Positions 1 to 6,486 of a DNA stretch of 6,763 nt are shown here, one piece after another. The notes below the pieces were generated by a model, which saw only the letters and a program-made list of their open reading frames with translations, ran no database searches and was not told where the DNA came from. The stretch is taken from the NCBI GenBank assembly GCA_017547865.1, contig JAFYOA010000171.1, positions 1-6,763 of the forward strand, in the 5' to 3' direction. The DNA is from Clostridia bacterium. GTDB taxonomy: Bacteria > Bacillota_A > Clostridia > Oscillospirales > Acutalibacteraceae. Made by a program: the position numbers and the translations under genes. Numbering within the stretch: the stretch's first letter is position 1; every line of letters starts with the position of its first letter.

Positions 1-11
1 AGTTTCTATAA

Positions 12-440
<429 letters not shown>

Positions 441-461
441 TATACGTTGCATTTTATGCTT

Positions 462-497
462 GCAGAGGACACGCGGCGGCGTTTCCTCTGCTTTTTT
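462..497 (+). terminator. Rho-independent terminator of the chimeric ORF
   Basis: GCAGAGGA (462-469) pairs perfectly with TCCTCTGC (484-491). After one C/T mismatch the stem continues with ACGC (471-474) against GCGT (479-482), closing a GGCG loop. A run of six T follows (492-497). It begins 21 nt after the stop codon at 438-440, so it ends the transcript of the preceding ORF and insulates the nrd leader. Confidence 0.92.
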
Positions 498-533
498 GTG
501 TGCCGGAGGCGAATACACGGCCTTGAGTGGTAC

Positions 534-549
534 ACACAATATATTGTGA
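534..549 (+). promoter_or_regulatory. NrdR box 1 (near-consensus)
   Basis: ACACAATATATTGTGA is an almost perfect palindrome and matches the known NrdR operator consensus acaCwAtATaTwGtgt at all but the last base. NrdR is the zinc-ribbon/ATP-cone repressor of ribonucleotide reductase genes. The next annotated gene downstream on this strand is nrdD, which is the expected target. What is unusual is the distance of about 420 bp to its start codon. Confidence 0.75.
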
Positions 550-564
550 GATTCAAATAGTTAT

Positions 565-580
565 AAACGAAATATTGTAT
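565..580 (+). promoter_or_regulatory. NrdR box 2 (degenerate)
   Basis: AAACGAAATATTGTAT matches the NrdR consensus at 12 of 16 positions, including C4, A6, A8-T11 and G13. It starts 31 bp after box 1, leaving a 15-bp spacer. That is the tandem spacing (about three helical turns) typical of NrdR sites, and it raises confidence in a box that would be weak alone. A TATAAA sequence (562-567) overlaps it, but I find no convincing -35 partner at normal spacing. Confidence 0.55.
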
Positions 581-703
581 TGTCCAAAAGAGAAAAAAGA
601 ACTTGTCAAGAGAAATATTTTTTTATTCCGATCTTTTTTTAGGGTATGGAAAAAACGTGCAAAACAGGAAGCGCGCTGCTTTTGTGTTTAAAATAAAGGC
701 AGG

Positions 704-719
704 GTTTTGCTGGCAAAAC
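704..719. repeat. Dyad GTTTTG-CTGG-CAAAAC, copy 1
   Basis: This 16-bp inverted repeat has six perfectly complementary bases on each side of a 4-base centre. A near copy (CTTTTG-TCAG-CAAAAC, 790-805) lies 86 bp downstream, just before the -35 element at 811. The pair could be a protein-binding operator or two small RNA hairpins. I do not recognise the motif as a known regulator site. Confidence 0.45.
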
Positions 720-760
720 AACCGAAGCCGTGGAAAACAAAAAAACAGGAGGATATAAGT

Positions 761-814
761 TTGTCCCAAAACCGGGATTTTTGTGTACTCTTTTGTCAGC
801 AAAACTTCACTTGA
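761..814 (+). CDS. Possible 17-residue leader peptide, TTG start
   Basis: A full-consensus AGGAGG (747-752) sits 8 nt before TTG 761, which opens a frame MSQNRDFCVLFCQQNFT ending at TGA 812-814. The ribosome binding site is better than that of nrdD, which is why it is listed. Against it: the start is a TTG, the peptide has no recognisable family, the area is rich in A and T runs, and the frame overlaps the second dyad and the -35 of the downstream promoter. It could only be translated from a transcript beginning further upstream, for example near the NrdR boxes. It may be chance. Confidence 0.18.
   Translation: MSQNRDFCVLFCQQNFT
790..805. repeat. Dyad TTTTG-TCAG-CAAAA, copy 2
   Basis: This is the second copy of the TTTTG-N4-CAAAAC dyad, identical to copy 1 at 12 of 16 positions with the differences confined to the centre and first base. 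It ends 5 bp upstream of the TTGACT -35 hexamer, a position where a bound activator could touch RNA polymerase. No regulator is identified. Confidence 0.4.
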
Positions 815-839
815 CTTTTTGCTCCACAACATATAGTAT
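811..839 (+). promoter_or_regulatory. Sigma-A type promoter for nrdDG
   Basis: TTGACT (811-816) and TAGTAT (834-839) are separated by exactly 17 bp. The -35 matches consensus at 5 of 6 positions and the -10 at 4 of 6. Transcription would start near 846, giving a leader of about 124 nt before nrdD. An AT-rich stretch just downstream (839-847, TATATATTG) resembles the right half of an NrdR box, but the left half is missing. Confidence 0.6.
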
Positions 840-845
840 ATATAT

Positions 846-969
846 TGCGCTGCGGTTCAAGGGGTAGTTTCGCGCTTTGCACCGCTACTATATGAACATT
901 TTTCTGCGCCTGTGGCGCTTTCAGTGAACGAAAAGAAGTCAACGTTAGCAATCAAGAAGGGTGAACGAA
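846..969 (+). other. nrdD 5' leader, no gene
   Basis: This is the presumed untranslated leader between the 811-839 promoter and nrdD. It holds a short perfect hairpin, GCGCC-TGT-GGCGC (906-918), with no T run after it, and a weak long-range pairing of GCGGT (852-856) with ACCGC (881-885). I see none of the conserved boxes of cobalamin, T-box or other common riboswitches. The nrdD ribosome binding site (AAGAAGG, 954-960) ends it. Confidence 0.4.
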
Positions 970-3096
970 GTGAAAGTTATTAAACGTAACGGTACGACCG
1001 TAGATTTCGATCGTCAGAAGATCGTCAACGCCATTCGCAAGGCCAACCTGGCCGTGGAAGAAGAAGAGCGGATCAGCGAAGAGGATATCGAGGGCATTGT
1101 TGCCTCCATCGAGACCAAAAAGCGCCCCCGCCTGCTGGTAGAAGATATTCAGGATATGGTGGAGCACGAACTGATGCAGAAGCAGAAGTTCGAGCTGGCC
1201 AAGGCCTATATCATTTACCGCTACACCCGCGCCCTGGTGCGTAAATCCAATACCACCGATGAATCCATCCTCAGCCTGATTAAAAACGCCAACAAGGAAC
1301 TGGCCGAGGAAAACTCCAATAAGAACACCGTCATCGCCTCCACCCAGCGCGATTACATTGCCGGTGAAGTCTCCCGCGACCTCACCCGCCGTATCCTGCT
1401 GCCGGAAAAGATCTCCAAGGCCCATGACGAAGGCATTCTGCATTTCCACGATGCCGACTATTTTGTGCAGCCTATTTTCAACTGCTGCCTCATCAATATC
1501 GGCGATATGCTGGACAACGGTACCGTAATGAACGGCAAGATGATCGAGAGCCCCAAGAGCTTCCAGGTCGCCTGCACCGTGATGACCCAGATCATTGCCT
1601 CCGTTGCTTCCAACCAGTACGGCGGTCAGTCTGTGGACGTAAGCCACCTGGGCAAGTACCTGCGCAAGAGCTACAACAAGTTTAAGAAGAATATTGCCGA
1701 AGAATGCGGCGATCTGGGTACCCCGGATCTCATCGAGCGCCTCACCCGCGATCGTCTGATGGACGAACTGAAGTCCGGCGTGCAGACCATTCAGTACCAG
1801 ATCAATACCCTGATGACCACCAACGGTCAGTCTCCCTTCGTTACGCTGTTCCTGAACCTGAACGAACAGAGCGAATACGCCGAGGAAAACGCCATGATCG
1901 TGGAAGAGATTCTGCGTCAGCGTTTGGAAGGCATTAAGAACGAAGCCGGCGTGTACGTTACCCCCGCTTTCCCCAAGCTGGTGTATGTGCTGGATGAGTG
2001 CAACTGCCTGAAGGGCGGTAAGTATGACTACATCACCAAGCTGGCGGTGCGCTGCTCTGCCAAGCGGATGTACCCGGACTACATCTCTGCCAAGAAGATG
2101 CGTGAAAACTACGAGGGGAACGTGTTCTCCCCCATGGGCTGCCGCTCTTTCCTGTCTCCCTGGAAGGACGAAAACGGCAACTATAAATTCGAAGGCCGCT
2201 TTAACCAGGGCGTCATCAGTATCAACCTGCCCCAGGTGGGTATTCTCAGCAAGGGCAAGGAAGAAGACTTCTGGCCTCTGCTGGAAGATCGCCTGCAGAT
2301 TTGCTTTGAGGCCATTATGTGCCGCCACGAAGCTCTGAAGGAAGTGCGTTCCGATGTTTCCCCGGTGCACTGGCAGCACGGCGCCATCGCCCGTCTCAAG
2401 CCCGGCGAATCCATTGAAAAGTACCTCTACGGCGGCTATTCCAGTATTTCTTTGGGCTACATTGGCCTGTATGAGCTGACCAAGCTGGTGAAGGGCGTAA
2501 GCCACACCACCGAAGAAGGCAAGGAATTTGCCCTGCGCGTAATGCAGTACCTGCGCAATAAGTGCGAGCAGTGGAAGGCTGAGACCAACATCGGTTTCGC
2601 TCTGTACGGCACCCCCGCCGAATCCCTGTGCTATCGCTTTGCCCGTATCGATAAGGAACGTTTCGGCACCATTAAAGATGTGACCGATAAGGGCTACTAC
2701 ACCAACTCTTACCATGTGGATGTGCGCGAAGAAATCGACGCCTTCTCTAAGTTCGAGTTCGAAAGCCAGTTCCAGAAGATTTCTTCCGGCGGCGCCATTT
2801 CTTACATTGAAATTCCCAATCTTCGCCACAACCTGCCCGCTTTGGAGCAGCTGGTGAAGTTCATCTACGATAACATTCAGTACGCCGAATTCAACACCAA
2901 GAGCGACTACTGCCATGTGTGCGGCTTCGACGGCGAGATCATCATCAATGATGATGACGAGTGGGAATGCCCCGTGTGCCATAACAAGGACCACAAGAAG
3001 ATGAACGTGACCCGCCGTACCTGCGGCTATCTGGGTGAAAACTTCTGGAATGTGGGCAAGACCAAGGAGATCAAGTCCCGCGTGCTGCATCTGTAA
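970..3096 (+). CDS. nrdD: Anaerobic ribonucleoside-triphosphate reductase, class III (NrdD)
   Basis: This is the oxygen-sensitive glycyl-radical enzyme that converts NTPs to dNTPs in the cytoplasm. The start chosen is GTG 970 (708 residues), because AAGAAGG (954-960) lies 9 nt upstream and the protein then begins MKVIKRNGT, as usual for the family; an in-frame GTG at 961 abuts the binding site. Residues 1-92 form an ATP-cone, the allosteric dATP/ATP sensor. Active-site cysteines are visible in NCCLIN (Cys172/173) and PMGCRSF (Cys391, the thiyl-radical cysteine). Asn412, 21 residues after Cys391, matches the spacing of the asparagine of formate-using NrdD (Cys290/Asn311 in phage T4), so formate is the likely reductant. 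The C-terminus carries the zinc site CHVC (648-651) and CPVC (667-670), then RRTCGYLG with the radical glycine at 686. Length and all key residues are intact. nrdG follows after 12 nt, in one operon. Confidence 0.97.
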   Translation: MKVIKRNGTTVDFDRQKIVNAIRKANLAVEEEERISEEDIEGIVASIETKKRPRLLVEDIQDMVEHELMQKQKFELAKAYIIYRYTRALVRKSNTTDESILSLIKNANKELAEENSNKNTVIASTQRDYIAGEVSRDLTRRILLPEKISKAHDEGILHFHDADYFVQPIFNCCLINIGDMLDNGTVMNGKMIESPKSFQVACTVMTQIIASVASNQYGGQSVDVSHLGKYLRKSYNKFKKNIAEECGDLGTPDLIERLTRDRLMDELKSGVQTIQYQINTLMTTNGQSPFVTLFLNLNEQSEYAEENAMIVEEILRQRLEGIKNEAGVYVTPAFPKLVYVLDECNCLKGGKYDYITKLAVRCSAKRMYPDYISAKKMRENYEGNVFSPMGCRSFLSPWKDENGNYKFEGRFNQGVISINLPQVGILSKGKEEDFWPLLEDRLQICFEAIMCRHEALKEVRSDVSPVHWQHGAIARLKPGESIEKYLYGGYSSISLGYIGLYELTKLVKGVSHTTEEGKEFALRVMQYLRNKCEQWKAETNIGFALYGTPAESLCYRFARIDKERFGTIKDVTDKGYYTNSYHVDVREEIDAFSKFEFESQFQKISSGGAISYIEIPNLRHNLPALEQLVKFIYDNIQYAEFNTKSDYCHVCGFDGEIIINDDDEWECPVCHNKDHKKMNVTRRTCGYLGENFWNVGKTKEIKSRVLHL

Positions 3097-3108
3097 GAGG
3101 GAATTGCC

Positions 3109-3654
3109 ATGAATTACGCAACCATCAAAAAGAACGATGTTGCCAACGGCCCCGGCGTGCGAATTTCTCTGTTCGTCAGCGGTTGTCGGCATCGCTGCAA
3201 AAACTGCTTCAATGCGGAGCTGCGCAGCTTTGATTATGGCAAGGCCTATACCCAGGCGGTGGAGGACGAAGTGATGCAGGCGCTGTCCCGTCCCTTTATT
3301 GCGGGCATCACCTTTTTGGGCGGCGAACCCATGGAGCCGGAAAACCAGCCCCATGTGCTGCGGCTGATGGAGCGCATCGACCGTGAACTGCCCGAAAAGA
3401 CTATGTGGATCTACACCGGCTACGATTTTGAAGGTGACCTGCTGGCCGCCAAACTGGGCGACTGGAGCGTGACCGAGCGCATTCTGCAGCTGGTGGATGT
3501 GATTGTGGACGGCGAGTTTGTGGACGAGCTGAAAAGCCCGGATCTGCGCTTTAAAGGCAGCAGCAACCAGCGGATCATCGATGTGCAGGCTACGTTGGCC
3601 AAAGATGAGATCGTGCTGTGGCGAGATGAATTCACCACCGAAAAAGACGGCTGA
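3109..3654 (+). CDS. nrdG: Anaerobic RNR-activating protein, radical SAM enzyme (NrdG)
   Basis: NrdG cleaves S-adenosylmethionine at a [4Fe-4S] cluster to make a 5'-deoxyadenosyl radical, which abstracts hydrogen from the C-terminal glycine of NrdD. The cluster motif is CRHRCKNC (Cys26, Cys30, Cys33; CX3CX2C). GGEP (71-74) is the SAM-binding motif. WIYTGY (100-105), DVIVDGEF (130-137) and RFKGSSNQRIIDV (147-159) are the characteristic NrdG segments. At 181 residues it is slightly longer than the usual 155-175, the extra lying at the C-terminus (DEIVLWRDEFTTEKDG). ATG 3109 is preceded by GAGGG at short spacing and lies 12 nt after the nrdD stop, so the two are co-transcribed and made together. 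It is the last gene before a strong terminator. Confidence 0.96.
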   Translation: MNYATIKKNDVANGPGVRISLFVSGCRHRCKNCFNAELRSFDYGKAYTQAVEDEVMQALSRPFIAGITFLGGEPMEPENQPHVLRLMERIDRELPEKTMWIYTGYDFEGDLLAAKLGDWSVTERILQLVDVIVDGEFVDELKSPDLRFKGSSNQRIIDVQATLAKDEIVLWRDEFTTEKDG

Positions 3655-3662
3655 TCAATACC

Positions 3663-3700
3663 AAACGGAGACGCTTCAAAAGAAGTTGTCTCCGTTTTTT
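3663..3700 (+). terminator. Rho-independent terminator of nrdDG
   Basis: AAACGGAGAC (3663-3672) pairs with GTCTCCGTTT (3688-3697). The stem continues through CTTC (3674-3677) against GAAG (3682-3685), closing an AAAA loop with only a G/T wobble and a bulged T between the two parts. A run of six T (3695-3700) follows. It starts 8 nt after the nrdG stop codon. Confidence 0.92.
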
Positions 3701-3880
3701 GTGTGAAGAAAAAGCAAGAAAGGAAAACAATTGCAGAAAGCATTTCTTTCCTCCCTCTGACGAGGGAGGTGGATTCGCCGTAGGGCGAAGACGGAGGGAG
3801 AGAAGGGCCGGAAACGTTGAGCGCACGTGTGTACCGCTTGGTATGTCGTGGCTCTGTTCGAAAAGGCTGTCTCCGTTTTT
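3687..3880 (+). repeat. 13-bp direct repeat flanking the palindromic element
   Basis: TGTCTCCGTTTTT occurs at 3687-3699, as the distal arm and T run of the nrdDG terminator, and again at 3868-3880. Similarity reaches about 24 bases when the preceding TTC(A/G)AAAAG is included. The second copy has no matching upstream arm nearby, so it is not a functional terminator by itself. The palindromic repeat lies between the copies, and the rest of the interval (about 3804-3856) holds no gene that I can support. Confidence 0.55.
3747..3803. repeat. Palindromic intergenic repeat (REP/MITE-like)
   Basis: Two hairpins stand next to each other: CCTCCCTC-TGAC-GAGGGAGG (3750-3769) and TTCGCC-GTAG-GGCGAA (3774-3789). 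They are followed by GACGGAGGGAGAG (about 3790-3802), which is an imperfect inverted copy of the left edge, so the whole unit has terminal inverted repeats around an inner hairpin. From memory, units of this form (CTCCCTCTGACGAGGGAGGT at the left) are scattered through intergenic regions of gut Clostridia such as Faecalibacterium relatives. No transposase is encoded here. Its edges are approximate. It has no T tract and is not itself a terminator. Confidence 0.65.
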
Positions 3881-3897
3881 ATATTGCAAGAACAGAA

Positions 3898-3932
3898 GTG
3901 CCGGCTCTCTGCTGAGAACCGGCACGTTTTTT
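3898..3932. terminator. Convergent, probably bidirectional terminator
   Basis: GTGCCGG (3898-3904) pairs with CCGGCAC (3919-3925). After one C/A mismatch the stem continues with TCTC (3906-3909) against GAGA (3914-3917) around a TGCT loop. On the plus strand a run of six T follows (3927-3932), so it would stop read-through from nrdDG. On the minus strand the hairpin starts 5 nt after the stop codon of the GTPase gene and is followed by a moderately T-rich TTCTGTTCTTG, so it probably also ends that transcript. Confidence 0.85.
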
Positions 3933-6486
3933 ATTCACTTAAAAATTCCCGAATGGATTTTTCCACTTCCTTCAGTTCCTCCCGGAATGCGGAGGCGGAG
4001 ACACGCCAGGCGCCATGGCCCAGAATAATGATCTGTTCCAGTCCATCGGAAGTGGCCACCCGCACCCGGTGCTTTTTTCCCAGTTCGTAGGTCACCTTCT
4101 CAATGTACATGTCCGCGGTTTCGGCTTCTTTGGTGTACACCACCGCAAAATCGCCGTAGCGTTCAATGGTACCGGGGTTGCCCTTCACCTTGTAGGCATC
4201 GAACACCACGATCACCGGGCTTTGCTTGTAGCCCTGGTAGTTGCGCAGCATATCGATGAGCCGGCTGCGGGCGGTGTTCAGATTGTCTTCTGCCAGTTTT
4301 TTCAGGTCATCCCAGGCAAAAATAATGTTGTAGCCGTCCACTAGCAGGTATTCCGGCCCGGTGGGCAGGGGGTTGCCGCGGTACACCGGTTCCTGCGGCC
4401 GTGTTGTCTTTACTGGCTGCATGGCAATGCGGGGGTCTTTTCGAATGGGTCCATAGGTGCGCTCGTAAATGGCCATCAGTTCTTCGTCAGAAGCCATACG
4501 CGCCAGATGCCGGGCGGCCATCTCCTGCTGGGGCTCCACGGCGTCCTCTTCTTCCGGTACATCAGCTTCCGGTTCCCAGGCAAAAGGCAGGTGCATATGC
4601 TTGGGTACATCGGCCCAGTACACCGTGTACCCCGCCCCGTGGGAACAGAACACGCTGTCGGCGGTGTTTTCAATGTCGGCTTCGGCATAATAGCCGATGG
4701 CACCGGCCAGCTCGGCCTGGTTTTTGCAGGGGGCATAGCCTTTCAGCGTGCAGGCAAAGCGCCCCAATCCGCGGGTGTAGGCGGTCACTTCCTGGGGATA
4801 ATCCCGCAGGGCGGCTACGGGGGCGGTGCCGTTTAAAACGGCGAAATCGCCGGCGGTTTCCGGCGGGTCAAATTCTGCACCCAGCCGCTGCAGGTCGGTC
4901 ATGGCGCGGCCTACGTTGGCCTGGGGAACTTCCAGGCGGAACTCATACCAGGGCTCCAGCAGAACGGATTTTGCCTGCATCAGCCCCTGGCGCACCGCAC
5001 GGTAGGTGGCCTGGCGGAAGTCGCCGCCTTCGGTGTGCTTTAAATGAGCGCGGCCGGAAAGCAGCGTAATGGTGATATCGGTAATGGGCGAACCGGTAAG
5101 CACGCCCAGGTGCTGTTTCTCCAGCAAATGGGTGAGGATCAGCCGCTGCCAGTTGCGGTCCAGGTCATCTTCGCGGCAGGCAGTGGCAATGCGCAGGCCG
5201 CTGCCCCGTTCGGCGGGTTCCAGCAGCAGGTGCACTTCCGCATAGTGGCGCAGGGGCTCGTAGTGACCCACGCCTTCCACCGGAGCGGCAATGGTTTCGC
5301 GGTACAAAATGCTGCCCTGGTCAAATTCAACTTCCAGGTTAAAACGATCCAGCAGCAGCTGGTGCAGAATTTCCAGCTGCACCGGTCCCATCAGCTGTAC
5401 CCGCAGTTCCCGCAGGCGGGCGTTCCAGTCCACATGCAGCTGGGGTTCTTCTTCTTCCAACTGGCGGAATTGCTGCAGGGCCTTCATGGCATCGTACCCC
5501 ACCGGCAAAATCACCCGGTAGGTTAGAACAGGCTCCAGCGCCGGGGTATGGCCTTGTTTTTCTGCGCCAAGACCAAGGCCGGGGGCGGTGCGGGTCAGGC
5601 CCACGGCGGCCACAATGTCGCCGGGCAGGGCTTCTTCCACCGCTTTGTATTTTGCGCCGGAATACACCCGCAGCTGGGTGATCTTTTCTTCCCAGTCGGC
5701 GCCTTTCAGGGTATCGCGTACGCGCAGGGTACCGCCGGTCACTTTCATATGGGTCAGGCGCACGCCCTGCTCATCGCGGGAGATTTTATAGACTTTTGCT
5801 GCCAATTCTTCCATGGCGGGGGAGGTAGGAGCGAATTCCTGCAGGCCGCGCAGGAATGGTTCAATGCCTTCCAGTTTCAGCGCTGCGCCAAACCAGCAGG
5901 GGAAGACCTTTCCCCGGTGAATGGAAGCGGAGAGGGATTCCCGGCGGACATTGCCGGTCTCCAAAAATTCATCCAGCAGAGCTTCGTCGCACATGGCGGC
6001 GGCCTCCGGGTCAAAGTCGGTCATATTGACAAAACCGTCGCCCAGGGCGCGGTGCAGTTCTGCCATGGCGGTTTCGCGGTCGGCACCGGGCAGGTCCATT
6101 TTGTTAATGAAAAGGAAGGTGGGAATGTTGTGGCGGCGCAGCAGGTTCCACACGGTGTGGGTGTGGCTCTGCACACCGGCAGGGCCGCTTACCACCAGAA
6201 TGGCGCAGTCCAGTACATCCAGGGTGCGTTCCATCTCGGCAGAAAAATCCACGTGGCCGGGGGTATCCAGCAGGGTCGCCTGCCAATCCGGCAGAGAAAG
6301 CACCGCCTGCTTGGAGAAAATGGTGATGCCCCGCTGGCGTTCCAGCGCAAATGTATCCAGAAATGCATCGCCGTGGTCCACGCGTCCAAGCGTACGGATG
6401 CCGCCGGAGCCATAGAGCATGGCTTCGGAAAGCGTGGTTTTGCCGGCGTCTACGTGCGCCAGTATGCCGATGACGGTTCGTTTCAT
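3931..6486 (-). CDS. Tet(M)-like translational GTPase fused to Rae1/YacP-type NYN nuclease
   Basis: The start is ATG 6486, with AGAAGGA (6495-6501) 8 nt upstream; an in-frame TTG at 6510 lacks such a site. The product has 851 residues against about 640 for Tet(M). Residues 1-215 are the GTPase domain with AHVDAGKT (10-17), RGITI (52-56), DTPGHVD (74-80, catalytic His78) and NKMD (128-131), all intact. Residues 220-625 follow the EF-G/Tet(M) domain order II-V; LLEPWYEF and LKGYAP are Tet(M)-like. At the domain IV tip, where Tet(M) has Ser-Pro-Val, this protein has LKH (482-484), so tetracycline displacement is doubtful. A charged linker (about 635-710) includes ELMAIYERTYGPI (669-681). Residues 712-851 are a NYN domain very like Rae1 of Bacillus subtilis: LLVDGYN (Asp717), VIVVFDAYKVKG (Asp763), TKEAETAD (Asp792) and ATSDGLEQ (Asp814), so probably an active metal-dependent RNase. 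Inferred role: ribosome-coupled mRNA cleavage or rescue. Genome annotations often label such proteins tetracycline resistance. Confidence 0.9.
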   Translation of the reverse strand: MKRTVIGILAHVDAGKTTLSEAMLYGSGGIRTLGRVDHGDAFLDTFALERQRGITIFSKQAVLSLPDWQATLLDTPGHVDFSAEMERTLDVLDCAILVVSGPAGVQSHTHTVWNLLRRHNIPTFLFINKMDLPGADRETAMAELHRALGDGFVNMTDFDPEAAAMCDEALLDEFLETGNVRRESLSASIHRGKVFPCWFGAALKLEGIEPFLRGLQEFAPTSPAMEELAAKVYKISRDEQGVRLTHMKVTGGTLRVRDTLKGADWEEKITQLRVYSGAKYKAVEEALPGDIVAAVGLTRTAPGLGLGAEKQGHTPALEPVLTYRVILPVGYDAMKALQQFRQLEEEEPQLHVDWNARLRELRVQLMGPVQLEILHQLLLDRFNLEVEFDQGSILYRETIAAPVEGVGHYEPLRHYAEVHLLLEPAERGSGLRIATACREDDLDRNWQRLILTHLLEKQHLGVLTGSPITDITITLLSGRAHLKHTEGGDFRQATYRAVRQGLMQAKSVLLEPWYEFRLEVPQANVGRAMTDLQRLGAEFDPPETAGDFAVLNGTAPVAALRDYPQEVTAYTRGLGRFACTLKGYAPCKNQAELAGAIGYYAEADIENTADSVFCSHGAGYTVYWADVPKHMHLPFAWEPEADVPEEEDAVEPQQEMAARHLARMASDEELMAIYERTYGPIRKDPRIAMQPVKTTRPQEPVYRGNPLPTGPEYLLVDGYNIIFAWDDLKKLAEDNLNTARSRLIDMLRNYQGYKQSPVIVVFDAYKVKGNPGTIERYGDFAVVYTKEAETADMYIEKVTYELGKKHRVRVATSDGLEQIIILGHGAWRVSASAFREELKEVEKSIREFLSE

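Noticed and set aside
623..832. 69-codon minus-strand frame in the nrdD upstream region
   Set aside because: It has no recognisable protein features, no convincing ribosome binding site, and composition expected of AT-rich non-coding DNA.
835..850. Third NrdR box overlapping the -10 of the nrdDG promoter
   Set aside because: The right half (TATATATTG) fits, but the left half lacks the conserved C and dyad symmetry, and no partner lies at the usual spacing.
961..969. GTG 961 as the nrdD start
   Set aside because: The AAGAAGG ribosome binding site ends at 960, directly against it; GTG 970 has proper spacing and gives the usual NrdD N-terminus.
500..969. Cobalamin riboswitch, T-box or tRNA in the long nrdD upstream region
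   Set aside because: I looked for the conserved cores (such as the B12-box and the T-box AGGGTGG element) and for a tRNA cloverleaf and saw none.
952..3354. 800-codon open frame on the minus strand across nrdD and part of nrdG
   Set aside because: It is the antisense shadow of two certain genes; its length follows from their codon bias. The predicted protein is a low-complexity Leu/Ala/Gly/His/Val-rich sequence with no recognisable domain.
3931..6486. Straight annotation as a tetracycline resistance gene (tet family)
   Set aside because: Domain order is Tet(M)-like, but the Ser-Pro-Val tip is replaced, and a nuclease domain is added; resistance is not supported by the sequence.
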